From assembly GCF_900106925.1 (NCBI RefSeq), contig NZ_FNNZ01000006.1, positions 161,840-225,839 of the forward strand: a stretch of 64,000 nt of DNA, read 5' to 3'. Within the stretch, counting starts at the first letter, position 1; the number at the start of each line of letters is the position of its first letter. The translations under genes and the position numbers were made by a program. The notes beneath the pieces are model-generated. The model was given only the letters and a program-made list of their open reading frames with translations, had not been told where the DNA came from and did not search any database. This document shows positions 25,900-36,182 of the stretch, piece after piece. Source of the DNA: Thiocapsa roseopersicina. GTDB taxonomy: Bacteria; Pseudomonadota; Gammaproteobacteria; Chromatiales; Chromatiaceae.

Positions 25900-25968
25900 C
25901 CTCGATCTCCTCGGAGCGCTTCCGGTGTCGACACTCCCCGGCTGCGCGTGTGTGCAATTGGACCCGGC

Positions 25969-26709
25969 TCAACGCGGGCTCAAGCTGTCCGCGAGGCGCT
26001 GGCCCTCGGCGAAGTCGAGCGTCCCTTCATAGATGGCACGGCCCGTAATGGCCCCGATGATGCCGCAGCTTGCCACCTCCGCAAGCGCACGCACGTCGTC
26101 GATGACCGTGATGCCGCCGGAGGCAATCACCGGGATGCGGATCGCCCCGGCCAACGCCCGGGTCGCCTCCACATTGGGCCCGTTCATCATGCCGTCGCGG
26201 CCGATATCGGTGTAGATGATGGCCGCGACACCTGCGTCCTCGAACCGCTTCGCGAGATCCTCTGCAAGATGCTCGGTCACGTGCGCCCAGCCCTCGATGG
26301 CGACCTGCCCGTCTTTCGCATCGAGTCCGACCATGATCTGGCCGGGAAAGGACCGACAGGCCCGCTCGACGAAGACCGGCTCCTTCACGGCTTGGGTCCC
26401 GATGATGCAGTAGGTCACGCCGGCACTCAGGTAGCCCTCGATGGTCGCCTCGTCGCGGATGCCGCCGCCGACCTGGATCGGGAGCTCGGGGAACATCTCG
26501 GCGATGCCGCGAATGGCCTCCCCGTTGACCGGCATGCCGGCAAAGGCGCCGTTGAGGTCGACCAAATGCAATCGGCGCGCGCCCTCGCCGACCCAGCGTG
26601 CCGCGGTGTCCACCGGATCGTCGGAGAAGACGGTCGCCTCGTCCATCCGGCCCTGACGCAGGCGCACACAGCGGCCGTCCTTCAAGTCGATTGCGGGAAT
26701 CAGCAACAT
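25969..26709 (-). CDS. hisA: ProFAR isomerase HisA
   Basis: 246-aa (beta-alpha)8 barrel that isomerises ProFAR to PRFAR. The catalytic Asp pair is seen in [15 protein letters not shown] (Asp8) and [15 protein letters not shown] (Asp near 130). Phosphate loops are at GGGIRD and ASGGI. The gene order is hisB-hisA with 81 bases between them, too short for hisH. Confidence 0.95.
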   Translation of the reverse strand: MLLIPAIDLKDGRCVRLRQGRMDEATVFSDDPVDTAARWVGEGARRLHLVDLNGAFAGMPVNGEAIRGIAEMFPELPIQVGGGIRDEATIEGYLSAGVTYCIIGTQAVKEPVFVERACRSFPGQIMVGLDAKDGQVAIEGWAHVTEHLAEDLAKRFEDAGVAAIIYTDIGRDGMMNGPNVEATRALAGAIRIPVIASGGITVIDDVRALAEVASCGIIGAITGRAIYEGTLDFAEGQRLADSLSPR

Positions 26710-26790
26710 GGATCGGTCACTCGCTGTCGGATTTCGGATAGGCGCCTCCCTGCCGAGACATCAGGCAACGGTGACGACGTGGGTCCAGTC

Positions 26791-27396
26791 TCAAAGCGCG
26801 CCCTTGGTGGACGGGGTGATCCCGGCCATCCGCGGATCCGGCTCTACGGCCATGCGCAAGGCACGTCCGAACGCCTTGAAGACCGTCTCGGCCTGGTGGT
26901 GCGCGTTGGCCCCGCGCAGATTGTCGATGTGCAGCGTCATGGCCGCGTGGTTCACCAGACCTTGAAAGAATTCACGGAAGAGATCGACATCGAACCCGCC
27001 GATCATGGCGCGGGTAAAGTCGACGTTGAACTCCAGCCCGGGGCGACCGGACAGATCGACCACGACACGCGACAGGGCCTCGTCCAACGGGACATAGGCA
27101 TGACCGTAACGACGCAGGCCCTTCTTTTCCCCGAGCGCCTGCGCCAGCGCCTGACCGAGCGTGATGCCGATGTCTTCCACCGTGTGGTGGGCGTCGATAT
27201 GCAGATCGCCCTCGGCCTGGATGTCGAGATCGATCAGACCATGTCGCGCGACCTGATCGAGCATGTGGTCCAGGAAAGGCACGCCCGTGTGCAGGTCCGA
27301 GCGTCCGGATCCGTCCAGATCCAGTGCCACGCGGATCCGGGTCTCCAGAGTGTTGCGCTCGACCCGGGCCTTACGATGGGTGCTGTCGAGGATCAT
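26791..27396 (-). CDS. hisB: Imidazoleglycerol-phosphate dehydratase HisB (monofunctional)
   Basis: 201-aa dehydratase. The two Mn-binding histidine repeats HHTVEDIG and [11 protein letters not shown] are intact. Length shows it lacks the N-terminal histidinol-phosphate phosphatase domain of the E. coli fusion. It lies 120 bases after pyrD on the same strand and probably shares its transcript. Confidence 0.95.
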   Translation of the reverse strand: MILDSTHRKARVERNTLETRIRVALDLDGSGRSDLHTGVPFLDHMLDQVARHGLIDLDIQAEGDLHIDAHHTVEDIGITLGQALAQALGEKKGLRRYGHAYVPLDEALSRVVVDLSGRPGLEFNVDFTRAMIGGFDVDLFREFFQGLVNHAAMTLHIDNLRGANAHHQAETVFKAFGRALRMAVEPDPRMAGITPSTKGAL

Positions 27397-27516
27397 GTTG
27401 AAGCAGTGTCGTTGGCTCGCAAGCCCGCATTAAACCATAGCCCATCCGGACCACATAAGGGCGGAGGTCGCAAACACCGAGAAGCGCCGATGCACGAAGT
27501 CCCGGCGCGGTGGGCC

Positions 27517-28566
27517 TCAGCGCGAAATCCCGCGCAGCAGCTCGCGCACGAACCCGGGCCCACGGTAGATGAGTCCGCTGTAGATCTGCACGAGATCCGC
27601 ACCTGCCGCAAGCTTGGCCGCCGCGCCCGCGGGGTCCATGACACCCCCGACACCGACGAGCACCGGGTCCGGACCGACGGCCTGCCGGACCAGTCCCAGC
27701 AGGGCGGTGCTCCGCTCCAGGATCGGACGGCCCGAAAGACCGCCGCTCATGCCCTCGGTGCCGCTGCGGAGCCCTTCAAAGCGGATGCTGGTGTTGGTCA
27801 GGATCAGGCCGGAACAGCCCGCATCCAATGCCGCGCGGGCGCAGTCGATCGCCTCCTCGTCGGAGAGGTCCGGTGCGAGCTTGACCAGCAGAGGCTTGGG
27901 CCGGGCGAGACGCTGATTGGGGCCCTGGATCGCCTCGATGATGCGCGTCACCTCCTCGACCCGCTGCAGATCACGCAAGCCGGGCGTGTTCGGACTCGAG
28001 ATATTCACGACCACATAATCCGCGAGGTGACCGACCCGCTCGAAGCTACGCCGATAGTCGTCCGCCGCCTCCTCCGCCGGCGTGACCTTAGACTTGCCCA
28101 GGTTGACGCCCAAGGGAACCTGAAGGATGTCCCGCGCACGCAGCCGCTCCAGCCGGATCGCCGCCGCATCTGCACCCGCGTTGTTGAAACCCATCCGGTT
28201 GATCAGCGCCTCGTCCGCCGGCAGACGAAATAGGCGTGGCTTCGGGTTGCCGGGTTGAGCCAGCGCCGTGATGGTCCCGACCTCGATGAAGCCGAAACCC
28301 AGCGCCTGCCAGGCGGACACGGCCACGGCGTTCTTGTCCAGACCCGCCGCAAGACCGATCGGGTTGGGGAAATGAAGGCCCATCGCGTCGACGGCATGGC
28401 CTGGGGCGCGCGCAAGATCCGCCGCACCCAAACGGCCCGCGAACCAACGCGACCATAACCCGAGCAGCGCCAGCGTCGAGTCGTGTGCGCGCTCGGCGTC
28501 GAGCCGAAACAGAAGCGGGCGCGCCAAACGCCAAAAACGATCATTAAAACCCTCGGTCTCAACCAT
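27517..28566 (-). CDS. pyrD: Dihydroorotate dehydrogenase (quinone), class 2
   Basis: 349-aa FMN enzyme of pyrimidine synthesis that passes electrons to quinone at the inner membrane. The N-terminal amphipathic helices (about 5-40) mark class 2. GLHFPNPIGLAAGLDKNA binds FMN, NISSPNTPGLRDL contains the catalytic Ser, and LTNTS follows. The ATG at 28566 is chosen; a GTG five codons upstream is possible. It heads the pyrD-hisBAIE-tatABC run. Confidence 0.94.
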   Translation of the reverse strand: MVETEGFNDRFWRLARPLLFRLDAERAHDSTLALLGLWSRWFAGRLGAADLARAPGHAVDAMGLHFPNPIGLAAGLDKNAVAVSAWQALGFGFIEVGTITALAQPGNPKPRLFRLPADEALINRMGFNNAGADAAAIRLERLRARDILQVPLGVNLGKSKVTPAEEAADDYRRSFERVGHLADYVVVNISSPNTPGLRDLQRVEEVTRIIEAIQGPNQRLARPKPLLVKLAPDLSDEEAIDCARAALDAGCSGLILTNTSIRFEGLRSGTEGMSGGLSGRPILERSTALLGLVRQAVGPDPVLVGVGGVMDPAGAAAKLAAGADLVQIYSGLIYRGPGFVRELLRGISR

Positions 28567-28902
28567 TCTTCGGATCCACACTCTAGGAAATCACGGCCAC
28601 CGTAGAGGGCGAAGATGCCGCTGTCCGTCGCCCATGGGTGTTCAGCATACCAGCTCCCATGCGAAGATTCGGCAGGCCAGATCAGCAGCGGGCGTGCCCG
28701 TAATCGCACGGCGCTCATCCGAACCACTCGACCCGTTCCAGCGGCAGTCGCCCGACACCCTCGTCTCGGTCGCGAACTCAGCGGCCAACGGGACCTAAAA
28801 GAAGGAACAACAGCCCGCGGAGAGGGAAGCACCCGACGCGCCATCTCATCATTCGAGGGCGGCGCCGCGCACTTCGATCGAAGGACTCATTGCAATCACA
28901 CC
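28567..28902. other. 336-bp intergenic interval, no gene seen
   Basis: Gap between divergent pyrD and the membrane glycosylation cassette. The frame of the downstream gene is open through it but with GC-rich, non-hydrophobic translation unlike the gene body, so I treat it as non-coding. Base composition changes sharply to A+T-rich near 28880. Promoters for both directions are expected here, but I could not identify them with confidence. Confidence 0.5.
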
Positions 28903-30462
28903 ATGACGTATCTCAAGTTGAACATGCATTCCTTTCAGGTCACGGCAAATAACCTTCTTTCGTCCGGCAGCGTCAATCCGCCGGCCCACGGAAGGATCGC
29001 GTCCGGCATATCGGCTCTCGTCATTTCCGGATTCATCGCTTTCTTGTTCGCGCAACACAACATGGTCTTTCCCTATCACGACGATTGGGGATATGCGACC
29101 TTATCCTATGTTGGCGAGCAAACGGGATTTACCGGACGGAACTTCACCCTGACGCAGCTGCTCGCCTTCCTTTACGGAGAGTACGTGAATTGGTCGGGCC
29201 GATTCGTTGCATTCTTTGTTCAAATCAACATCTTCAAACTCGGCATTGAATATGTCAGGCTAGCGCAAGTCGGGATCATTCTCTCAATCGTTTTTTTGGC
29301 AATAAAACTTTCCCCGCAGAAAAGAGTCTTTCACCCGCTGATAATTGTACCGATTGTATATTTTCTGTCACTGCCGCAATATTCTGTAGCCGGCGGCCTA
29401 TATTGGTTCTCGGCCTCGGTCGCTTATGTTTGGGGAATCTCGCTTTTCTTGTGCGCCGCCTATTTGATTCAAAGACGAAAAGCATTCCACCTCATTTCGA
29501 CATTACTTCTGGCCTGCGCTGCAGCTTTTCATGAGCAGATGTCTTTTGCTGTCGTTGCATTTGTGATTTCATATACGATTCTGAGGCAGCTTCCAAAATT
29601 CGACGCTGCGCAGGCATTTAGGGATTTGAAACTCACCAGCCCAGTTTTTCTGATTGCCATCATCACGACATTCGCACCTGGAAATTTCAGCAGAAAAAAT
29701 ATCTCTGCTTATCCGTCGAACAGCCTCACCGAAACACTAACCATTAACGCCAAGGCATTGACCCATTGGATTTTCGCCCACCCGGAAGGGCGTATCCTCC
29801 TTGCCGTACTCGCTGCGTCATTCGTCTTTTTGTTCGTTCTGCTCATTAAATCTTCCGCACGCAAATCAAAGCCCATTGCTATCACGCTGTTCATGCTGAC
29901 ATTGATCAGCATTTGCTATACCATCTCGCTCTCGCTTTTCTTTGCGGCGACATTTTTTGCGTACGGGGCGCTCCTGTTCCTCTTAAGAACGAAATTCAAG
30001 TTCGATGCAATCGTGCTTTCTACATATATCGCAGCAGTCGCCTCATTGGCTTTGCTCTCAGTGGCACCGGGCGTCGCCGGACGATCTCTGCTGACATTTT
30101 TCTTCTTGATGATGATCCCGGTAACCTTTATTTTCGCTCAACTGTTCTGCGTCGGACCGAGGCCCGTCGTCTATGCGGTTATCTTAGCAGCGCTTCCATT
30201 TGCAGCCTCAAATGCAGAGAGCATCTATACAGGATATAAGGCAAACCTCGAAGTGAACTCGGTCAATCACGCGAAGCTGATTGCCGCAAGCCACGAGATA
30301 AATCACGAGAAAAGCCCCCAAAGTTCCGTGACCCTACTTAAACTTCCTAAGCCTCGATACGCCGAAAAGATGCCTTACGAAAAACCTCAGATCGAGAAAT
30401 GGATGAAGAAATACTACGCGCTCCCCAACGACTTTGCTTTCCTCTGGAGAGAACAACCCTAG
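28903..30462 (+). CDS. Polytopic membrane protein, DUF6056-like (possible GT-C glycosyltransferase)
   Basis: About 519 aa with some ten or more membrane helices. The first extracytoplasmic loop has an acidic pair in FPYHDDWGYATLSY, as seen in DUF6056-type proteins and as GT-C glycosyltransferases use in their first loop. Base composition is clearly A+T-richer than neighbours, suggesting recent transfer. The ATG at 28903 or 28924 could start it; neither has a good ribosome-binding site. GtrA-like and GtrB-like genes follow, the order seen in three-component Gtr systems where the third member is the specific transferase. That role is inferred, not shown. Confidence 0.75.
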   Translation: MTYLKLNMHSFQVTANNLLSSGSVNPPAHGRIASGISALVISGFIAFLFAQHNMVFPYHDDWGYATLSYVGEQTGFTGRNFTLTQLLAFLYGEYVNWSGRFVAFFVQINIFKLGIEYVRLAQVGIILSIVFLAIKLSPQKRVFHPLIIVPIVYFLSLPQYSVAGGLYWFSASVAYVWGISLFLCAAYLIQRRKAFHLISTLLLACAAAFHEQMSFAVVAFVISYTILRQLPKFDAAQAFRDLKLTSPVFLIAIITTFAPGNFSRKNISAYPSNSLTETLTINAKALTHWIFAHPEGRILLAVLAASFVFLFVLLIKSSARKSKPIAITLFMLTLISICYTISLSLFFAATFFAYGALLFLLRTKFKFDAIVLSTYIAAVASLALLSVAPGVAGRSLLTFFFLMMIPVTFIFAQLFCVGPRPVVYAVILAALPFAASNAESIYTGYKANLEVNSVNHAKLIAASHEINHEKSPQSSVTLLKLPKPRYAEKMPYEKPQIEKWMKKYYALPNDFAFLWREQP

Positions 30463-30523
30463 CATTGGAAGCGCTCGCAGCAACGGGATTGCCGTCCACG
30501 AATTCACCCTCCGGAGAGAATTG

Positions 30524-30928
30524 ATGCCCACTTCTTTCGCGACAGTATCTCGGAGGCTAGCGGCCTTCGGATTGGTCGGAGCTGTCGGCACCCTTGTACA
30601 CTACGCGACTCTTATCATCCTCGTCGAGATCTGGACCGTCGACCCGGTCGCGGCGACAACGCTCGGATTCGGTCTCGGCGCCCTGGTCAACTACCTTCTC
30701 AATCACCGATACACCTTCAACAGCACGAAGGCGCATCACGACGCCGGGCCTAAATTCGCACTCGTCGCGGTCACCACAGGGCTGTTGAACACGCTGATGG
30801 TCCACGCGGGCGTCGACATCCTCGGGTTCAATTATCTCCTCGTCCAGGTGGTCGCCACCGCAACCGTATTTCTACTCAATTTCGTCTTGAATAGCCTGTG
30901 GACCTTTCGCGAGAGCGATGTGCCATGA
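30524..30928 (+). CDS. GtrA-family membrane protein (putative lipid-sugar flippase)
   Basis: 134-aa protein with four membrane helices and the GtrA pattern: FGLVGAVGTLVHYATLIILV, ALVNYLLNHRYTF and the closing LLNFVLNSLWTFRE. GtrA proteins are thought to flip undecaprenyl-phosphate-linked sugar. The ATG at 30524 has CGGAGAG upstream. It overlaps the next glycosyltransferase by ATGA. Composition is close to the genome norm, unlike the preceding gene. Confidence 0.88.
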   Translation: MPTSFATVSRRLAAFGLVGAVGTLVHYATLIILVEIWTVDPVAATTLGFGLGALVNYLLNHRYTFNSTKAHHDAGPKFALVAVTTGLLNTLMVHAGVDILGFNYLLVQVVATATVFLLNFVLNSLWTFRESDVP

Positions 30929-31989
30929 GCCTCGAGTTTCCCGATTCGCTCTACAGTTTGTCCGCCCCGAACGGCGCGGCCCCTATCAACGAGCCGCGGA
31001 CGCTGTGCGTCATCGTTCCGGTCTACAACGAAGCCGAGGTTCTCGCTGAGCTCCACCGGCGCCTTACTGCCGTAATCGACGGGCTAGGCGTCACCGCCGA
31101 GGTGATCTACGTCAACGACGGCAGCCGCGACGCAACCTTGGATATCCTCTATCGCCTGCGTGCCACCGATCCGCGGGTGGCCATCCTGAATCTCAGCCGG
31201 AACTTCGGCAAGGAGATCGCGATGACGGCCGGACTGGATCATAGCCGGAGCGAGGCCACCGTCATCATCGACGCCGATCTTCAGGATCCGCCCGAGCTGA
31301 TCCCCGCGCTGATGGCGCGCTGGAGCCAAGGCTACGACGTGGTGTACGCGACGCGTCTGTCGCGCGACGGCGAGAGTGCTCTGAAGAAGCTCAGCGCACG
31401 CTATTTCTACCGCGTCATCGGGGGTATGAGCCCGATCGAGATCCCAAAGGACACGGGGGATTTCCGCTTGCTCAGTCGCCGCGCGGTCGATGCTCTGTGC
31501 CGACTGCGCGAGCAGCATCGTTTCATGAAGGGCTTGTTCGCCTGGATCGGCTATCGTCAAACCGCCGTGACCTACCACCGCGACCGCCGCAGCGCCGGGA
31601 CGACCAAGTGGAATTACCACAAGCTGTGGGGGTTCGCGATCGAGGGCATTACCTCCTTCAGCACGGCTCCGCTCAAGGTCGCCAGCTATGTCGGGCTGGT
31701 CACGGCCATGACGGCGTTCCTCTACGCAAGCTGGATCATCTACAAGACGCTGCGTTTCGGTGATCCCGTCGCCGGCTATCCGTCCCTGATGGTTGCGGTC
31801 CTCTTTCTCGGCGGGGTTCAGCTCGCCGCCATCGGCGTCTTGGGCGAGTATCTCGGTCGAATGTTCAACGAGACCAAAGCTCGACCACTCTATCTTGTCG
31901 AGACCTACGAGCCCCCGAGACAAGGCGAACGCGACCTCCCGCGCGAAACCGGCCACCCGTCCACCGTCGGTCCGATCGCTCCCTCGTAG
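30925..31989 (+). CDS. GtrB/DPM1-like family 2 glycosyltransferase
   Basis: 354-aa membrane-anchored GT2 enzyme expected to load a sugar onto polyprenyl phosphate. The donor site is seen in CVIVPVYNEAEVL, VNDGSRDATLDIL and DADLQDPPELIP. The stretch YHRDRRSAGTTKWNYHKLWGFAIEGI is typical of GtrB/DPM1 proteins and precedes two C-terminal helices. It starts at 30925, translationally coupled to the GtrA gene. The sugar is unknown. It converges with the EamA gene about 100 bases further on. Confidence 0.9.
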   Translation: MSLEFPDSLYSLSAPNGAAPINEPRTLCVIVPVYNEAEVLAELHRRLTAVIDGLGVTAEVIYVNDGSRDATLDILYRLRATDPRVAILNLSRNFGKEIAMTAGLDHSRSEATVIIDADLQDPPELIPALMARWSQGYDVVYATRLSRDGESALKKLSARYFYRVIGGMSPIEIPKDTGDFRLLSRRAVDALCRLREQHRFMKGLFAWIGYRQTAVTYHRDRRSAGTTKWNYHKLWGFAIEGITSFSTAPLKVASYVGLVTAMTAFLYASWIIYKTLRFGDPVAGYPSLMVAVLFLGGVQLAAIGVLGEYLGRMFNETKARPLYLVETYEPPRQGERDLPRETGHPSTVGPIAPS

Positions 31990-32088
31990 GCGGATCGAAG
32001 CCGACGCCTTCGCGGGACCGCGGAGACGCGTCATCACCCCACCGAGCCGAGCAGCGACGGGGTCGGGTTAATGAGAAGCCGGCATCGA

Positions 32089-32973
32089 TTATGCCGAGCC
32101 TCTCCGCTCGCGCCGCAAGCTGTACTCGTTCCCGACAAAGATCAGCGCCGCGCCGGCGATGACCCAGGGATCGAGTCCCTCCCCATAGAAGATCGCCCCG
32201 ACCAGCGCGATGAGCGGCAGGCGCAGGAAATCCATCGGCAGGACGACCGTCGCGTCGGCATGCTGGAACGCCTTGGCGATGCCGAGATGGGCGCTGATCC
32301 CGGTGACCGCGGCGACGAGCAGCCAGGGACCATCTACCCAGTCGACCGGCCGCCACAACAGCAGCGCCGGGACGAGACCGATCAGGAGCTGCATCGCCAG
32401 CATCCAGAAGAGGATGGTGAAGACACCGTCATAGCGCGTGAGCCCCTTGGTCGCCGTCAAGCTCACGGCGAATCCGACCGCGGCCGCCAGCCCGATCAGC
32501 ACCCCGAGATCGAGCGGTTGCAAGCCGGGCCGCGTAATCAATAGGACGCCCGCCACTCCCAAGACAAGCGCAACGACTCGTCCTCGATTCAACCGCTCGC
32601 CGAGAAAGATCAGCGCCAGCACGGCCGCCCACACGGGTGTGGTGAACTCGAGCGCGAAGACGAACGCGAGCGGCAAGATCCCGATGGCGGTGATCCAGAA
32701 AACCTGCCCGCCGTAGTGAAAGAGGTTGCGCAGCAGGTGAAGGGGCAACCGTTCGGTGCGATAAAAGCCAGGGGCCAACCACAGCGCCAGCGGCACCAAA
32801 AGCGGCAGACCGAGTGCGGTCCGCAGAAAAAGAAACTGCACCGGCTCCATGGTGTCCAGCAGCTCGCGCGCGGAGACGGCGAGTAGTGCGAAGGAGGTCA
32901 GGGCGACCCCCATCCAGGCGGCCGCAAGGGCAAGCGGCCGAGAGGTCCGCAGCGACGTCGAGTCTCGGGACAT
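32089..32973 (-). CDS. EamA/DMT-family transporter
   Basis: 294-aa drug/metabolite-type transporter with ten predicted helices in two EamA repeats (about 15-140 and 155-285). Stretches such as LEFTTPVWAAVLALIFLGERL and LPLIALVGAIFYGE are the helix 4-5 and 9-10 signatures. The ATG at 32973 lies 9 bases after the SSS transporter stop, so the two are probably cotranscribed. Substrate unknown. The frame is open upstream into the neighbouring gene, which I reject. Confidence 0.87.
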   Translation of the reverse strand: MSRDSTSLRTSRPLALAAAWMGVALTSFALLAVSARELLDTMEPVQFLFLRTALGLPLLVPLALWLAPGFYRTERLPLHLLRNLFHYGGQVFWITAIGILPLAFVFALEFTTPVWAAVLALIFLGERLNRGRVVALVLGVAGVLLITRPGLQPLDLGVLIGLAAAVGFAVSLTATKGLTRYDGVFTILFWMLAMQLLIGLVPALLLWRPVDWVDGPWLLVAAVTGISAHLGIAKAFQHADATVVLPMDFLRLPLIALVGAIFYGEGLDPWVIAGAALIFVGNEYSLRRERRGSA

Positions 32974-32981
32974 ATGCTGCT

Positions 32982-34568
32982 CTACCCGAAACCGATCGCC
33001 AAGGCCGCGGTCAGCGCCAGCAGGAGCGCGGACTGAACACGATAGTCCGACCACCAGGCGCCCGAGCGCGTCGGGCGCGCCAGCGCCGGACGCCACACCA
33101 TCTCGCCGCGCGCGATTGCACGGGCAGCCGAGGGATGCGGCTCAAGCAGACCGACGACGACGAAGATCGACGCGCTCAAGGCAAAGAGGATCCCCGCAAC
33201 CAAGGTGAAGTGCAGATCCAGCACCCCCCCGACAGTCAGGGCGAAGAGCATGGCGGAAACGGCGTGACCGCCCAGCAAGGTCGCAAGCGCCGCCCTCGGA
33301 CCCGGCCGCGCCCAAAGCGCGCCCAGCAGAAAGAGCGCCGCGACCGGTGGAACCAGATAGGACAGCGCGGTCTGCAGGTAGTGGAAGAGCCCCTCGAAAC
33401 CGCCGATCCAGGGCGCAACAGCGGCCGAGATCAACATGAAGAAAAGGATCGCGATGCGCCCGATCCAGGCCGTCTGGCGCGAGGTCAGGTTCGGGCGCAG
33501 CGGTTTAATGAAGTCGAGCGTGAGGAGCGTCGCGGCCGAGTTGAGCGTCGAGTCGACGCTCGACATCAGGGCTGCGACCAAGGCCGCCAGCACGATCCCG
33601 CGCAGCCCGACCGGAAGCAGCTCCGCGATGAGCGACGGGAAGACCTGATCCGCCTGCTCGAGGCCCGGAATGATCTGAATCGCAATGACGCCGGGGATGA
33701 CCATGATGAAGATCACCGAGAGCTTCAGCAATCCCGCCAAGAGCGCCCCCCAGCGGGCATTCTCGATGTCCCGAGCACCCAGCACACGCTGGACGACAAA
33801 CTGATTGGTACACCAGAAGTAAAAACCCAGCACGGGCACACCCACCACGACCCCGAGCCAAGGCAGGTTCGGGTCGCTCATCGGGAGAAAGAGACTCAGC
33901 TGCTGCGGGTCCGTGGCCTCGACCATCCGGCCCCAGTCGAAATCGATCGCCTGGAAACTGAAGTAGGTGACCAGCGAGGCCCCCACCAGCAGGATTACGG
34001 CTTGGAGAACGTCCGTATAGACCACCGCGGCAAGCCCGCCGGCGGCGGTGTAGATCCCCGCGACGGCGGCCAGGATCAACGCGGCCGTGAACAGATCGAG
34101 ACCCGGAACAAAGGCGTTGAGGACGATCGCACCGGCGAAGAGCGTGCCGGCCGTATCGACCAGGATGTTCGAGACCAGGGTCAAGGCCGAAAAATAGCGC
34201 CGCGCGCGCCCGTCGAAACGCCGCTCCAGATACTCGGGCACGGTGCCGATGCGGGCGCGCAGATAAAGCGGAATCAGGACGATGGCGAAGACGACCAGAA
34301 GTGGTGCGGCCATCCACTCGTAGTTGGCGACCGCAATCCCCCACGTGTAGGCCGCGCCCATGAGCCCGATCAGGGTCGTGGAGGAGATATTGGAGGCGAA
34401 CAGCGACAGCCCGACCGGCAGCCAGCCGAGCCGCCGCCCCGCCAGGAAGAGATCGTCCGCATCATGGGTACGGCGCGCGAGATAGGCACCGATCGCAAAG
34501 ACGATCAGAAGATAGAAGCCGATGATCGCGAGATCAATCGGGTCGATTCGAGTGAGGAAGGGGTCCAT
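32982..34568 (-). CDS. Sodium:solute symporter (SSS family)
   Basis: 528-aa transporter with about 13 helices. Family marks are DLFLAGRRLGWLPVGLSLFASNISSTTLIG near the N-terminus, the Na-binding region around GLRGIVLAALVAALMSSVDSTLNS, and FWCTNQFVVQRVLGARD, which resembles the SGLT branch. The substrate (sugar, solute or other) cannot be told. It follows gatB after about 67 bases and precedes the EamA gene on the same strand. It would depend on the sodium gradient that the Mrp antiporter helps maintain. Confidence 0.9.
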   Translation of the reverse strand: MDPFLTRIDPIDLAIIGFYLLIVFAIGAYLARRTHDADDLFLAGRRLGWLPVGLSLFASNISSTTLIGLMGAAYTWGIAVANYEWMAAPLLVVFAIVLIPLYLRARIGTVPEYLERRFDGRARRYFSALTLVSNILVDTAGTLFAGAIVLNAFVPGLDLFTAALILAAVAGIYTAAGGLAAVVYTDVLQAVILLVGASLVTYFSFQAIDFDWGRMVEATDPQQLSLFLPMSDPNLPWLGVVVGVPVLGFYFWCTNQFVVQRVLGARDIENARWGALLAGLLKLSVIFIMVIPGVIAIQIIPGLEQADQVFPSLIAELLPVGLRGIVLAALVAALMSSVDSTLNSAATLLTLDFIKPLRPNLTSRQTAWIGRIAILFFMLISAAVAPWIGGFEGLFHYLQTALSYLVPPVAALFLLGALWARPGPRAALATLLGGHAVSAMLFALTVGGVLDLHFTLVAGILFALSASIFVVVGLLEPHPSAARAIARGEMVWRPALARPTRSGAWWSDYRVQSALLLALTAALAIGFG

Positions 34569-34635
34569 GACAGGGACATCGCTCCATCGAACCTGAAACG
34601 CGCGACTGACCGACCCCGTCGCCGGGGACTCGGGA

Positions 34636-36081
34636 TCAGTCGCTTGCGAGCACGCGCATCAGGATCTCGTTGACCTGCTGCGGATTGGCCTTGCCCTTGC
34701 TTTCCTTCATCACCTGACCGACGAAGAAGCCGAAGACTTTGTCCTTACCGGCGCGATATTGCTCGACTTGGCCGGGGTTGGCGGCGACGATCGCCGCGAT
34801 CAGCGCCTCGAGCTCGCCGCTGTCGGTGATCTGTCGCAGCCCTCGCGCCTGAATGACGCTGTCGGCGTCGCCCTCGCCGCTCCACATCGCCTCGAAGACC
34901 TGTTTGGCGAGCTTGCCCGAGACGGTCCCGTCCTGGATACGATGGATGAGGCCGGCGAGCATGGCCGCGGAGACCGGGCTGCGCGCGATCTCGATCTCGG
35001 AGCGATTCAGCGCCGCGGCCAGCTCGCCGTTGACCCAGTTGGCGGCCAGCTTGGGCTCGGCGGTGGCCTGCACCACCGCCTCGAAATACTGCGCAAGCTC
35101 GCGTCCGGCGGTCAGCAGACTGGCGTCGTACTCGCCGAGTCCGTATTGGGTGTGGAAGCGCTCGCGCATGCTGTCCGGCAGCTCGGGAAGATCCGCGACC
35201 GCATCCACGATGAAGGCGACATCGATCTCGACCGGGAGCAGGTCCGGATCCGGGAAGTAGCGGTAATCGTTGGCCTCTTCCTTCGAGCGCATGGGTCGGG
35301 TCTCGTCGCGCTCCGGATCATAGAGCCGGGTCTCCTGCACCACGGTTCCGCCGCCTTCGATCACGTCGATCTGACGCTCGACCTCGAACTGGATGGCCCG
35401 CTCGATGAAGCGGAAGGAGTTCAGGTTCTTGATCTCGGTGCGGGTGCCGAAGCGCGTCTGGCCGAGCGGACGCACCGAGACGTTGGCGTCGACACGGAAG
35501 GAGCCTTCCTGCATGTTGCCGTCGCTGATGCCGATCCAGCGCACCAGCTGATGGATCTTGCGCGCGTAGGCCACCGCCTCCTGCGGCGTGCGCATGTCCG
35601 GCTCGGAGACGATCTCGAGCAGCGGCGTGCCGGCCCGATTCAGATCGATGCCCGTGTAGCCGCCGCCCGCGAGGTTCTCCTCGTGCAGCGACTTGCCGGC
35701 GTCTTCTTCGAGATGCGCACGGGTCACTCCAATCGACTTGACCGCCGCGTCGCCGAGGACGATCTCCACGCGTCCCTCCCCGACGATCGGCAGCTCGTAC
35801 TGGCTGATCTGGTAACCCTTCGGAAGATCCGGATAGAAGTAATTCTTGCGCGCGAACACCGAGCGCGGCGCCACCTCGGCACCGATCGCCTTGCCGAAAC
35901 GCACGGCCAGACGCACCGCCTCGGCATTGAGCACCGGCAGCACGCCGGGCAGACCCAGGTCGATGGCGCAAGCCTGCGTGTTGGGCGGCGCACCGAAGGC
36001 CGTCGATGCACCCGAGAAGATCTTGGATTGGGTCGCGAGCTGAGTATGGATCTCGAGCCCGATCACGGTTTCCCATTGCAT
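34636..36081 (-). CDS. gatB: Asp-tRNA(Asn)/Glu-tRNA(Gln) amidotransferase subunit B
   Basis: 481-aa subunit that binds the misacylated tRNA and activates its carboxyl group. Signatures: [20 protein letters not shown] at the start, the [20 protein letters not shown] region, [18 protein letters not shown], and the C-terminal YqeY-like tail [20 protein letters not shown]. It is last of gatC-gatA-gatB. Presence of GatCAB implies an indirect route to Asn-tRNA and/or Gln-tRNA. Confidence 0.97.
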   Translation of the reverse strand: MQWETVIGLEIHTQLATQSKIFSGASTAFGAPPNTQACAIDLGLPGVLPVLNAEAVRLAVRFGKAIGAEVAPRSVFARKNYFYPDLPKGYQISQYELPIVGEGRVEIVLGDAAVKSIGVTRAHLEEDAGKSLHEENLAGGGYTGIDLNRAGTPLLEIVSEPDMRTPQEAVAYARKIHQLVRWIGISDGNMQEGSFRVDANVSVRPLGQTRFGTRTEIKNLNSFRFIERAIQFEVERQIDVIEGGGTVVQETRLYDPERDETRPMRSKEEANDYRYFPDPDLLPVEIDVAFIVDAVADLPELPDSMRERFHTQYGLGEYDASLLTAGRELAQYFEAVVQATAEPKLAANWVNGELAAALNRSEIEIARSPVSAAMLAGLIHRIQDGTVSGKLAKQVFEAMWSGEGDADSVIQARGLRQITDSGELEALIAAIVAANPGQVEQYRAGKDKVFGFFVGQVMKESKGKANPQQVNEILMRVLASD

Positions 36082-36182
36082 GCTCTATAACCTATGTCGC
36101 GATCGTACGTTCGGCAAACCTGCCGTCTCTGTCGCTCACTTTCTCAAGACTTTCAGGGCGCGCCAAGCGACGAGCTCGCCGA

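Noticed and set aside
25291..28233. 980-codon plus-strand open frame across hisE-hisI-hisA-hisB-pyrD
   Set aside because: It lies antisense to five well-identified enzymes and its translation is low-complexity charged sequence.
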